Shown: positions 1 through 12,182 of the stretch, one piece after another
Layout of the letters: the number at the start of each line of letters is the position of its first letter
Numbering within the stretch: the first letter of the stretch is position 1
Source: Ifrita kowaldi
Lineage: Eukaryota; Chordata; Aves; Passeriformes; Cinclosomatidae
Assembly: GCA_013398055.1 (NCBI GenBank)
Contig: VZRS01005502.1
Span: forward strand, 323,789-387,788
Length of the DNA: 64,000 bases
Direction of reading: 5' to 3'
Notes under the pieces: model-generated
Seen by the model: the letters and a program-made list of their open reading frames with translations, nothing else
Databases searched by the model: none
Told to the model about the DNA's origin: nothing
Position numbers and translations under genes: made by a program

Positions 1-68
1 GGAGCGGCTCTGGCACCGTACGGCGTGGCCCGGCTCCCCGCCCCTCACCGACAGCCCTTCCCTTGCAG

Positions 69-3000
69 AAGCGGTGGTGCTGGAGCCGGCCCCGTTCCGG
101 CACGCTGTCATTCCCGGTTTCCTGGCGGGCCCGGCTTTTGCGGAGGCGCTGCGGGATGAACTGCTGGGCCTCGGCTTCCGCGGGCGGCGCAACGACCTCC
201 TCTCGCTGTGGCAGGTGGGCCCAGGGCCGAGCTGGGCCGGGCCGAGGTCGGCCGAGCCGAGCCACCCTAACCCCCGTCCCTTCTTCTCTTCCATGGGCCG
301 CCGCAGTCCGAGGAGCTGGGGGCAAGCCCGGAGCCCCACGTCGCCGCCCTGAGGTAAAGCGTGAGCTCGGGGCTTTGCCCGCTCAGGGTGGGAAAGAGCC
401 GTGGTGGCTCTCCAGGGAAGGTGATTGCGGGGTGGGCCCACGGCGTGGCGGCCTTCTGCCCCCGTGCTCGGGCCGAAAAACGGCCCAGGAGAGCTGAATC
501 TGCTCTGTGCTTGTCATGGCAATGAAGTCTGTTCAGCTTTCCTGCATACCGAGCCCTCTTGCATTTGTCACCTGTGGAACGCTTCCCCGTGCACCTTCCG
601 ACTGGTTCCGTGCTTCCTGCTGGTTATTCCCTAACTCTTAACCTTAACCGAAACCTTAACCTTAACCCTCATCCCAACCCAAACCCTAACCCTAACAGTT
701 ACTGTGTACTTATCTTCTCAGGCATGCTCTGTGTGAAGAATTCCGAGTGTGGCTTTCTGCCGTGACTCAGATAGAGCTGGAGCCAACTATTGATGTATCC
801 TGTGCTAAATATGAATATACTGGTCAGTCTATAAGTGATCCTTTCCCTAAAGCTTCTGTGCACGTGTAGGGAACAAAATGTCTATAGAATACCTTATTTT
901 ATTCTAGTTCCAGAGGATCCCAGAAGCTGCCAGCAGCAAAACAGTGTCTGAAAATGAAGTACAAATGATGAAAAAACTGTTGCTGTTGTATAACAGCCTG
1001 TACCTTCAGAGTAGCCTGATCTGCCAATTGCAGTGCAGTCCCTGCAGAGCAGAAGTGAATCTTGCAGATCTCAGGCTGGTGATGCTGATGAGTGAAAATG
1101 CAGTTCTTGGAAAGAACATGGTTTTTCTTGTCATATCCTTGCGGGGACAAAGCTGGGAAGCAGTTGTTGGAATGAATCATGCATGTACTGGAAAGATGCT
1201 ACAGCAGCAAAACGTGTGTAATTGCAGATGTGTTGCTGTGCCATGATGATGAACTGGAAGGTCGGAGAATCGCTTTCATCCTGTACCTCGTCCCACCCTG
1301 GGAGAAAAGTGACGGGGGAACGTTGGATCTGTACAGCACAGATGGTAAGAGCTCCAAACTCAGCCTCAGGTGGATTAAAAAGATGAAGCTTATGTGCCCC
1401 TTGCAGCAACTCTCACCTCAAACAGTAGAAGGGAGATAAAGAGTTCCTCCTTTGTTCAGAGAAGCTGATGTATAAGTAAAATGTGCACCTTAGGGATGGG
1501 CTGTAGCAGGCTTTGCAGACAGTGCTAAGATGCAACAGCAGACAAAGAAACTTCTGGAAGGGCCAAGAGTAGAAGCAAGATGGAAGTAATGCCAGTAACT
1601 GTGCTTGGAACTCCAGATTGATGGCAGTAACTTCCTTTTCCAGCAACAGAACTACAGAATGGTTTGAGTTGAAAGGGATCTTAAAGCTCATCCTGCTGTA
1701 GGCAGGGACACCTTCTGCTAGAACAGGTTGCTGCAAACCCCATTGAACATTTCCAGGATGGGGCATCCACAGTTTCTCTGGGCAGTCTGTGCTAGTGCCC
1801 CACTGCACATGGTAAGGAATTCCTTCCTAATACCTAATCTAAACCCATCCTCTGTCTGTGTGAAGCCATTCTCCCTTGTTCTGTTATTCCATGCCCTTGT
1901 CTGTCCTAAGTCCTTCTACAACGCTCTTGTAGCCCCTTTAGGCAGTGAAAGAGGCTTTAGGTCACCTCAGAGCCCTCTCTTCTCCAGGCGAACAGCCCCA
2001 ACTCTCTCTCCCTATCTCCATGCAGAGGTGCACTGATTCCTCACCAAGTCCTTGCTCTGAGCTCCATCCCTTATACCCAGATGTCCCACCAGTCAGTGTC
2101 ATAAAGTCAGAGAGAAATGGCAGTTTCTAGCAAAGTCCCAGTTCATATCTTAACCAGGGTATGTTTTCTTCCTCAGAACACTTTCAGCCACAGCAAATCA
2201 CCAAGTCATTAGTGCCTTCGTGGAACACACTGGTTTTCTTTGAAGTGTCTCCAGTCTCTTTCCACCAGGCAAGGAGCTGTCTCTTGTTAATTTTTTGATC
2301 CTCATTGTTGTGGTTATTTACTCTGTGTGTTATTACAATCCTGATGGGGAGGGAGAAGAACTGTGGGTAGAGTGATACTCATGCTAAGTGCTGTGTGTTA
2401 AAGAGAGGGCTTCAAGGACTTTAAGGAGGACAAGAACCAACAAAGCCAACTTCAAACCATCAGTCTAGCTGCATCATCCTGGGAAAGAAAAACTTCCATT
2501 TCTATTTTGTGTTACTATCCTGGCAAGCCACTGCTGTGAATTTGGCTTTCATTTCTTTCTGTTTGCTGGCTTGTTTTAAACTAGCTCACATTTTTGATGT
2601 GGTGGTCATGACTTTGCTCCAGAAGAGCTCGTTGAGCCATCCATCACCTTGCCAACAGTGCAAGGGTAGTGTGCAGATCTGGCTGTACCCCCTCAGTGAG
2701 CCAGACATGGTGCAATGCCCTGCAGCAGAAATGCTGATCCAGTTAAGGGGTACTCTGTGATACTTGTCAGGAAAATGCCTGGGAAGAGGATGAATAATTT
2801 GTGGAACTGCGTGACACAAACACCTTACTGAAATCTGAAACTCCTGTGTATTTGGGAGTACCAGGGACTGTATCAAAGAGGGCCAGAGAGCAGAAGGCTG
2901 GGGAGGAAGATGATCAGTGATATAGATTGGGCATATCCTGACCTAGGCTGCTTAGGGGGTTATTTTTGTGTCATTTATGTTTTACAGTTGTTAATTAACA

Positions 3001-6000
3001 GAAGCATCTACTTGGTCACTGCCCTGATTGTTTTCAGGTAGTGATTTAATTTTGTCTTAAAAACCCATGACTCAAAGCTCTCAGAGGGAGAGAGAGAATG
3101 GATTCTCTTTGAGCTTGGAGTAAAATCTTCTACTGGAATTCTGGAAACCTGCAATGGACTTCAGGACAATAGGCCTCTGTCTGATAATCTATCCTGGTCT
3201 CTCCCTGTCTGACATTTCTGTGTATGCAGTGGGCTCTCTGGAGCCAAGTCCATTTCCTGTCAGGAGTTTGCATGGTACCTGTTACACCTGGTCCCTGTCT
3301 AACCAGTGATGTGCTGCGCACCGTCGTTGCAGGTGTCAGAAGTTGTGTCGCAGAAGTGCCGCCTGTCAGTGAGCGGTTGGTTCCACGGCCCGTCTGTGGC
3401 CCGACCTGCACGGCACATTGAAGCCCCCTTCGCCAGGAGCCCACACATCCCCTATGATGTGAGTAACATGCCTGTATCTTCACATCTGCGTTTCTGTCTC
3501 TCTCCTGTTCCTGTAATACCAGTTAGGGGATGCACTGGGGATGCTTTAATCTTTATCCCATTCTCCTTTTTGTTTCCTGTCCATAAATTTGTATCCTGTT
3601 TCTTTCTTATGCATCTTAGTATGTTTTGCATACCTGCAGTGGTTCAGAGAATGTGGTGAATACCTGTGGTGCAATGAAATAAGGGAATGGAGTGTGTGCG
3701 TGCAGGAATCCAGCCCTGTGGCCTGCTCGGTAGGGGGAATTGGGGAATCTTACTCACTTGTGAAAATTCAGTGTTCTAATCCATTTCCCTTCCAGCATGA
3801 AATACTGTATGAGTGGATCAATCTAGTTTATTTGGACATGGACTCTCAAGCTCAAATCCAGGAGGAATTTGAGGAGCAATCAGAAATTCTCCTGAAAGAC
3901 TTTCTGAAGGTGAGCCCAGTGGTTCAGTTTGATGTGATCTGCCAGAACATGGTCAGAGGGCTGGCAGGTACCACATGGCATGGAGGCTGGGAAGGGGCTT
4001 GCTTGCACATCTGTTAAAACAAAACACCTTCTAGTTTCACGCCTAAAGGGGAATGGACCAGGTTACCTCCAGAGGCCCTTTCCAACCTCAACCACTCTGA
4101 TTCTATGGAATGATCCCCTCTGACTGCCTGTACACTGCTGCATAGGGACTCAGCAAAAATAAAACACTTGTCTTCAACCTTCTTCTTTTCCTGGGAGCTA
4201 AATGTTAACATTTCTGTGTCTCTTTCTCCTAGAAAGAGAAATACCAACTACTCTGTGAAGCATTGGAGAGCAAAGAGATCCGGTGGAGTAGTCAGGGGCC
4301 AGCCAATAAAAGGTGGGGAACGACAGCATGCTGCACCTGGTGGTCAGGCTGAGCAGGAGCTGCCATGAGGCTGCACTGGTCAGTGCTGTCCCTCTGGACA
4401 TGGTCCTTGTTGACTCTCCAGCAAGGAGATACATCTGCTGTTTTTCAGATTCTATGAGGCAGCAGAGGAAGACAGCCTCCCTGACACCCTGAAGAAATTC
4501 CTGCAGCTGTTGCACTCTGAGGCCTTGTTTTTACTGCTTTCCAACTTCACTGGCCTAAAGCTGCACTTCCTGGCTCCTTCTGATGAGAATGAAGATGCTG
4601 GGGAGGGACAAGCAGCAGACACCACTGGGCACGGCAGTCCCAAACCTGAGCAAGAAGAGACTGAACAACCTGCTAATGGCAATCCCCATCAGCCACACCA
4701 GCCTGACAACACTCCTGAAGCACAAGACGGCGAGACACAGAGCGGTGAGTAGAGCAGCAGCAGTGTAAGGATTCGAACAAAATTCCCAGTGATTTTCATG
4801 GAACTAGGGTTTCACCTTGTACTGCAGCCAGCACAAGGCCCCAGCACAAACATGGGACTTGAAGCATGGTAGATTGCTTATTTGAAATCAGTGACCATTG
4901 CAAAAGAATTTGGAGTAAATCAATGACTAATTTGAAGATACCATTTTGAACAGACCTATGTCTTAAGGGTGGGACTTTTGGGGGGGCTGTTAATCTTTTG
5001 TCAATTGTTACGTGGTTTCTACATCCACATAGCCCTGCTTCATATAAAGCATATTCTTGTATGAGATAATAAATCCAAAAGAGAAAGGTGAATGGGTCAG
5101 AAGTAAGACAATTTTAGAATTAGAAAATTGATACCTAAAACTAGGATTCAACCTTTCAGAAAACATTGTCAGCCTAAACAACCACTTAGTTGTTAGCAGT
5201 GACAACTATCAAAGATTAGATTAATTTTGGGTTTGGATTGGTGATATTTTTTTAAAACAGTGGCTCTGAAGTTCAAGTGAAAATGCTCATCCTGCACTGA
5301 GTCAGGCAAGTTAGTGGACACTGGAATAAAAGGTAATAAAAAACCAAGTCATACTGAAAAAATCCCACCAGAACACTTACCAGGAGCAAAGGCTTTGTTT
5401 TTCTGATTTCCACAACTAGTCATTTGGCTTTGCTATTTGTCCTGTTCCCACTGTTTGATTTTAAACTCCTCTATGAGGAGGGAATAGTTTGGGGCTGCAT
5501 GGATTGAAAACTGAGCTAGACCCATGAGAAAATAAAGGTTTCCCTAAAATGACATACCTCCTGGGATACTCCCATGGAGAGTGAGTTTGGAGCAATATCC
5601 TTCTTCCCTGAGGCTTCTGGTAGTTCAGGGTACTTCTAGAACAGATAGGTTGCTGGCTCTTGAGGTCTGGAGCTCTACTGTAAATCCAGGGGAAACATAA
5701 CAAAAAAAAGAAAATGAAGAACTGGTTAAACCAAAGCACATTTTAGCTTGGAGCTGTATGGAGCAAATCTTGGTCCCATTCTTACACATTGTTTGAGGTA
5801 CCTAACCTAGAGCCACCTCTAAGAAAGACTGACATGTGATCTGTGGTTTTACTTTGTTTTTACTGGGGCCAGCAGACAGTTTAACAGTGGTGTGAGATCA
5901 CTGAGCTCCTCACATGCTTTGAGTTCAGCTGATGGGGCTCCATGGCTCTTCCTGTGTGTTTGTGCCCTCTCCTAGGCTCGGGCACCCCTGTGTGTGCGGG

Positions 6001-7725
6001 GGAGCTGCGACGCTGGACCCACGGGCACTACACTCTTGTCCATGACTCTCAAGCTACAGAATTTGCTCTTGACCTGCTCTTCTTCTGTGGCTGTGAAGGT
6101 AAGTGGATGAAAGAGAGATGATGTCAGACACTCCTTTGACAAGGTTTGCATAAAGGAATGACTTCTGAGTTCTCAGCAGTGCTAAAACAGCCAAAATTTC
6201 CCTGCTTTTTTCCTACACAGAAAGTCTCAGTAGATTTTTGTCCTAGTCCTCACTCCAGCATAAACCCTGGTTTCAGTAGTCTTTATGCAAAGGTGTAGGA
6301 TTGCGGCCTTGGAATAATCTCTGACTTTTCCCGCTTGTGCCAGGAGGTGGCGCTTGGACAGAGGGAAAGGCTGATCCGCCCAGACCTTTCCTCTCCTAAG
6401 CAATGGTTCACAATGGCTCTGGGCATGCTGCAGGGTCAGGTGGCCGCAATACCCATGAGTAGTGTTCCACGCCTTTCCTCATCAGAATTGTCACTGCACC
6501 TCCAATTCACAAAGCCCAGCGTTTTCAAAAGTTACTTTAGGCATGTCTAGGCATTTTGGGTTGATTGCTAGTTAGATAGTGGTAAAAAAAAATCTAAACA
6601 CAAGCATTTTAGACCAGATGAGGCTAGAATGTACAGCTGAAACTATCTGGCACGTGCTGGTGATGATACTGAAATCCTTTGGCATATCTGCTAAGGCAGA
6701 ACTGTTCTACAGGCAAGGAGCAGTGCATCAAACAAGTTTAATTAGCCCATCTACCGTAAAAGGCAAATCCAGTACACTTGCTTCAAGTTGTTTCTGAGCA
6801 GAAGAGAAAAAATAGACTGGCAGGAGGTAAACTGGGGCTTATCCCGTATGTAGTAACTTTGTGGAGCAGGGTGAAAAAATGGCATCCTGGAAGGACGTAT
6901 GGAGCCTGGACAGCATTGAGGTTTCTAAGAATCTTTCTTTTCTATTTTAAGACTGGGATCCTGAATATGGTGGCTTTACTTCCTACATTGCTAAAGGTGA
7001 AGATGAAGAGGTAAGAACCTCAGTTGCTAGCTGCAAATCAGATAAAGCTGTTTAGGGTGGAGAGACATAATTACACTTTGGCATAATGCCAACATAATGC
7101 TGAGGGCACTCAGTAGCGCACTGGAGTCTCCTTGCCCCAGTCGCTGCTCATGGGTGTAGCTCTGGCCTCAGCTTCAAGAGGCTGCTGTTCACCTAAAGCA
7201 TGAGACCTGGGCCCTGAGAGAGCCTCACAGCACCTGCACCCAGGGCTGTTTGGGAAGCCTGCCTTGAAGAGACATAAGGCTACAGCAGAGATAACACTGT
7301 TCTGGGGAAGTGCTGTTCACTGGGGTCACATTCAGCATCAGTACTAGTGACTGTACTGAGCAGTCATACTAGTAAGAAGTCCAGAAGCCCTCAATGTATA
7401 ATAATGCTTCAGGTAAGGGGTACTAAAATGAAAACAGTGTCACAGTTCATTTTCTAACACCAGGCCTTTGCTCTGACTTTTGAAACTGTTTTAGTTCTTC
7501 TCAAGAATTTTATCAAAGCTATTTTTGTGAAACTGATTCCTTCCTTATTTTTGTGTCCTCTAGCTGTTGACAGTGAATCCAGAGGACAACTGCTTGGCCT
7601 TAGTTTATAGAGACAAAGAAACTATGAAGTTTGTGAAATACATCAACCATCGAAGCTTGGCACGCCTGAACAAGCATCCAAACAGAACAGGATTTTGGGA
7701 TTTTTCCTTTGTCTATTATGAGTGA
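69..7725 (+). CDS. OGFOD1: OGFOD1, 2-oxoglutarate/Fe(II) prolyl-3-hydroxylase (5'-partial)
   Basis: Coding exons: 69-214, 307-353, 722-822, 1228-1344, 2177-2268, 3333-3458, 3796-3909, 4233-4312, 4449-4744, 5976-6098, 6952-7010, 7564-7725 (TGA). They total 1463 nt, about 486 residues, and all phases join. The first exon (roughly 50 N-terminal residues in the human protein as I recall it) lies left of the window; bases 1-68 are the end of intron 1. The family 3-hydroxylates a proline of ribosomal protein uS12/RPS23 and affects translation accuracy and stress granules. The catalytic double-stranded beta-helix shows the iron ligands His (1242-1244) and Asp (1248-1250) in CHDDE and the distal His (2263-2265) in SFHQ, with the 2OG-binding Arg at 3360-3362. 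Exon 4449-4744 holds an acidic, Gln/Pro-rich linker before the second, non-catalytic beta-helix domain (ELRRWTHGHYTL to WDFSFVYYE). All introns are GT-AG except the one starting at 2269, which uses GC. BBS2 converges from the right. Confidence 0.97.
629..696 (+). repeat. degenerate telomere-like (CCCTAA)n array in an OGFOD1 intron
   Basis: About 68 bp of CCCTAA, CCTTAA and CCCAAA-type hexamers, with two adjacent perfect CCCTAA units at the right end. It lies inside an OGFOD1 intron and ends 25 bp before the exon at 722. It resembles a short, mutated interstitial telomeric sequence. Its repeated CTAAC and TTAAC words also resemble splice branch-point sites, and its pyrimidine bias would suit a splice acceptor. 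Confidence 0.8.
1653..2020 (-). mobile_element. CR1 LINE fragment, 3' end
   Basis: Reverse-complement CR1 3' region in the intron between OGFOD1 exons 1228-1344 and 2177-2268. It begins with the complement of the 'ccttccaactcaaaccattct' type terminus. It continues through the typical CR1 stretch ending in the complement of 'gagttggggctgttc..cctggagaagag'. It is 5'-truncated, as most CR1 copies are. The right edge is approximate. Confidence 0.85.
2269..3332 (+). other. GC-AG intron in OGFOD1
   Basis: The reading frame runs ...SFHQ to 2268 and resumes VSEVVSQKCRLSVSGWFHG at 3333, both matching the family. The donor is CAG|GCAAGG, with C in place of T at the second intron base, and the acceptor is an ordinary CAG. 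No in-register GT donor lies at the boundary. GC-AG introns are a known minor class spliced by the major spliceosome. Confidence 0.85.
4050..4111 (+). mobile_element. CR1 LINE fragment, terminal piece
   Basis: A short plus-strand CR1 3' end: 'gaccaggttacctccagagg', then 'ccctttccaacctcaacc', then 'attctatgg'. It lies in an OGFOD1 intron. Only the last 60 or so bases of the element remain. Confidence 0.8.
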
Positions 7726-10700
7726 TGGTGCAGCGTGACCACTGTAACAGAGAACAGTGGTGAGTGGTGGGCAGGTTCCTACCCAGACATTCAGCTCCGA
7801 CCTAAGCACAGACAAACTTTGCTCAAGCAACTCCATCACACTGTATAATGTGGGGGCAGGTGGTTTTTTTAACTGCAAAAATGGAAATTAACTCTTCTCT
7901 TGAGTCCATTGTAACACACACGCTCAACTGCTTTTAATGAGGGTGGGGTGGTCACACAACTGTCAGCTTTCCAGCTGTTCTCTCACGGGAGCAGCACAGT
8001 GGCATCTCTGACCTGTCAGGGTGAAAATTACAACTGTACATTGCCCCAAGCTGATGAGAGATTTTATTAAAAAAAAAAAAAAAAAAAAAAAAAAGAAAAG
8101 GAAATGGGTCAGTTAAATGTGTCATCCACTGGTCGGGCCAGTTTTGTTACAAAATGCCCAAAACATTTTCTGGGGCTTAACTGTGTTCCTGTTTGTAGAG
8201 ACAAAAATAAAGGAGCTGCCATGGGAAATATGAGGTTTTTCCAGCTGCACAACTCTGTGGAGTTGGGAAGGAAGACAGTGAGGCTATAAAGGCATTGGGA
8301 AGGACTTGGCACCATAACAAGGAGCAGGACTTTATTATGCTAAATGCTGTGCAGACAGACCTAGATGCAGCCCTTTTTCCAAGGAATTTACAAGCTTAAC
8401 AGCCAAGAAGAAACCTGCTCCTGCACACCTTCCTTGGGTGGGTGTGCAGACAGCTCCCAGCTCCAGCCTCAGAACAGGGGCCTGGGATGAGCAGCAGGAA
8501 TGAGGCAACTTACCTTTTAGTGGCTTGGCGTCCACAAGTACTGGGGAGGTCACCAACAGCCTGGCCTTGTGTCCTTTTAGTTATGTCCTGGGATCTGCTG
8601 GGTCTTAACATGGCTTCTGTCACTGGAGATCAGCTCAGATGTTTCGAGGCAGCAGCCAGCCAAGTCCTGTGGTAAACACGGCAAGAAAGGCAGTGAGTGT
8701 GGCCTTGGTGTAACACCTCGCTGCACGTTTTTGGTACTGTGCACCTGCCCCACATTCACTGCAAGCAGGACTGCCAGACTCTCCTCTGAGGTATCCAGCC
8801 CACCAAGAGGTGCAGCAGAGCTGTACTGATGCTTCAGGAGACAGCCAGAGTGCAGAACACCCTGCTGGAGGCTTGGCCCTGGCCTACATCTGCTTGCCTG
8901 AAACTTTTTTTGGCACTGAGACACAGGTGTTCTTTCAGCTCATCCAAGCCCGACAGTGCAGGCCACGGGCTTGCAGCAAGCTGGGGAGTGTGCATGTTTC
9001 ATCCCTCCTGTCTCTCCTGGGTGGGGAGAGGGTAGCTTTGGATTAAAGTCTGCTCCTTCTCCCATTACAGGCCTGTTGTTGGAGGCACCCCAGTAGTGTA
9101 AGACCACAGCTGGCAGCAGAGGAGCAGTAAGCTCAAAAGCAAGGCTCGCTGCTGACATAAGTACTCTGCACCCTTTCCCGAGCAGGTGGGGTGTCCTGTG
9201 GGCATGTCTTCATGAAGACACAGGAGCAACCTTCAGCTTCAATCCCAATACACAAAGTTCAAAAAAGGAATCCCTGAGGCAGTTGGCAGGAATCCCTGCC
9301 ATTGCTTCCAAAGGGAAAGGTATCTCAGTCCCCCCAGCTGCCAGAGCAAGGGGCCAATGCTGCTGTTAGAGAGCACTATGCAGGACTCTAGCTCTAGTGT
9401 CAGTTCTGTCCCAGATGATGAGCAGCTGCTCAGTTCTAGCTACTCCCTCATGCTCTTTTGGGCGGGAAGGACAGCTGGGAGGTGATTGCCCCGAGCTGCT
9501 GTTGCAAGATCTTGTTCGTATTCCAACTCATTTCCCTAAGCCAGCATCTCTGTGCACTGCCAAAACTCTCTTGCTCAGTTTTAATCTTCCTTTGCTACTT
9601 ACAAAGACAAGGGGATGAAGCTAGAAACAAATCCTGAAGTGAGGACAGAACTCTGTGAATCATGGTTTCTGAGGCACTCTGCTGCCTATTGGGGCAGCAG
9701 CTCTTCCTGGGAAGAAACTAGTTCTTACTCTGAGCTCTCCACTACAATGAGGCAAGTAATGGAGGTTTTAAAGAAAAAGAAACAAAATTATTTGCATAGT
9801 TTGGAACAAAAGCAACAGACACCACAGCTATTCACAGCATAGTCTGCTAGGCAAAGTTGGGAGTAAAGTCATTAACAAAACAGAATTAATTCTTTGACTG
9901 CATTGTGAGCCTAACAATGTGCTTGGTAGATCTTGGAACATCCTTTCAGGAGATTGGGAAGAAGCTAGGCTCTCCAGAGCTTGCTGCTTTTTAATACTAA
10001 GTACTACACTAGAGGGCATACCAGCCTCTGCTTGAGCAAGCCCCTATCTACTTGATCACACAAGGAACCACCCGTCCTCTGGTGACTCAGATGAAGTAAT
10101 TTAAGAAGCCAGATTTGCAGTTAGCTTTCAAAGCTTTAAAACTGAACATGTCTCTGCTCTCCCACCCTTCTTGTTAGGTCCTAAAGCCACAGGCAGCCCC
10201 AGGTATGACTGGTGCTGCAGGTACAGAGGAAAGACTTCACTCACTAAAATTTCAAGTAACATGAGCTACTGGAGGAAGAGGGGCCTTCATTTATCCAGTG
10301 CCAGTAATGGGAGCTTTATAGACGCTCTTGCTGGATACCAATCTGTATTTACAATTAGGTGTAGCTCCTTGCAAAGTATGTGCACTTTTCATTTGGCAAA
10401 GGTAAAAGTTGGTTTTACAGGAAAATAAGTGACAAATTTACTGTCGGAAACTTAGGGGAAATCAGCCTTACCAGAGGTCTGGACAGTGAGTGAAGGTCTG
10501 ATGTCACTGCCAGGAGCAAGCCAGAGCTGGGACTGGCAGTGCCTGGTGCGTAGTGCTGAAAATCAGGCTGATGGGAAAGCTGCTTTCTGATCAGAGCCGC
10601 TCTCTTGCTCTCTTATCATTAAATGGAGTACATAAATGTAAGCAAGCAAGCATTAGGTTTTTGAACATAAAGAACAAGAGGTTGAAACAGTGGGAACAGG

Positions 10701-11850
10701 TACAGCAAGTGGCAGAAAGCCCAGCACTTATGCCAGGAGACTGTTCCATAATCAAGTCTCTGAGCTCACTTGCTTAGAACAGCATGGGTGGCTCACCAAG
10801 CAGCTGGATTTGACTAATAACCAGTTTCTTAAAAGGATTCAAATGAGCTCCTGCTGCAGATTCTGACTGACAGAGGTCTGTGCTTTCAGCAGTACAGTTC
10901 TCCAAATGGAAAGGGCCAAAGCAGTGACAAGGGGAAGTTGTGGGGATTAAAACACATTGCAAGAATTACATTCCCCATTCAACTGGTCACACGCTCACCA
11001 GTGACTCTGTAACAAAGGGTGGGTTGCTGGTTTTAATTCAGTAGTGGCTTGTAAGAGAGACCAGTTAGAGGATATGACTCCTTCTGACAGCCCCAAGAAG
11101 CCACCCAAGAATGTCGGCATGGGCCAACTCCTCCCTGCCCACATTGCAAACACCATTGTACAGTGGCAAGGCTGATGCTGGTGCAGGAGCACTGGGGCCC
11201 AACCTCCATCCTGTGCAGGTTATTTTTAGCTTCTAAAAGAAATTTGCTTTGGCAAAGGTTCTAAAATACCTTTAGATCTGAGATAGAGCCTTACTGTAAT
11301 ATTTTAATCCAATTCTAAGAGATCACACAATTAAACAGGTTTGAGCCAGGAGCCAAGTCATTTTCCAATACCTTCTTCTTTTGATCCCATTAAGTACTAC
11401 CAGCTCTTCATGATTATGCACCAAGCTTGGGTGTGTAGTTTGTTTTTGTTGTTCCTGAAATGCACCCTTGTCCACCTCAGTATCTGCAGTTTTTTCAGCA
11501 GTAGCATGGAACCAGTAGGTGGAAGCAAAACTTTCTGCAATCCAGGTGTGGGGAGAGTGTTGGATACTAAACAGACCACTTCCTACCTCTGCACAGATCA
11601 TGGAACTGGATGCCTGTCAAAGATCTTCTGGCTTAAGTGCCAGCAAGATGTTATCCCTTTGGTGGTTTTCATGCACTGCACTGCAGTTTACCTAGAGCCA
11701 CACGTCCCTGCAGTGAAACCCAGGATTCTCCAGCACAGGAAGTTCAAGTGTAAAGCAACTACGCAGCAGAAACGAGAGAAGTTATTTGGGTTGGGTTTTT
11801 CCAACAAATAAACTTAGCAGTACACATCTCCCCAGCTAAATCAGAACAAA
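7726..11850. other. OGFOD1 3' UTR and convergent intergenic interval
   Basis: No conserved coding exon is visible. The left part is the OGFOD1 3' UTR, which carries a run of 26 A at 8069-8094 immediately after an ATTAAA and reaches a canonical AATAAA at 8206. The remainder is ordinary mixed sequence with short open frames that match nothing I recognise. A minus-strand AATAAA (plus TTTATT, 8330-8335) could end a very long BBS2 transcript, but a nearer site is more likely. Confidence 0.6.
8206..8211 (+). terminator. OGFOD1 polyadenylation signal candidate
   Basis: A canonical AATAAA 481 nt after the OGFOD1 stop codon, followed by G/T-containing sequence. An upstream ATTAAA at 8066-8071 merges with the genomic poly(A) run and is the alternative. 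Confidence 0.6.
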
Positions 11851-11862
11851 ATCAGTCAAGCT

Positions 11863-11880
11863 TTTAATCTATGTTTTAAT
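11863..11880 (-). terminator. BBS2 polyadenylation signal candidates (ATTAAA x2)
   Basis: Two minus-strand ATTAAA hexamers (plus-strand TTTAAT at 11863-11868 and 11875-11880) lie about 310 nt past the BBS2 stop codon. No minus-strand AATAAA was noticed between the stop and here, so these variant signals are the best near candidates. Confidence 0.4.
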
Positions 11881-12182
11881 GGAAAAGACTGATGCCTTAA
11901 CTACAAAACATTTTTAAATACATAAATAAGTTACTGTAATAAAAAATAACTGTTTGAACTTCTGTCTTGCATAAATACCACATCTGCACTTAAATTCTAA
12001 TGCTCTCTCCATGGAGCTTTGGTCTGTGTAGTATTTCTCACCTGACAGCTTAACTACAGCACTACCTTTGTAATTACTTCACCCTGCAGTGGAGCAGGGG
12101 TCTGAATTTTAACTGCTTTTCATCCATTCTCTGCCCACTGCATGGAAACACTGCCTCTGCACAGCTGCTGAAGAAGAGGCTC

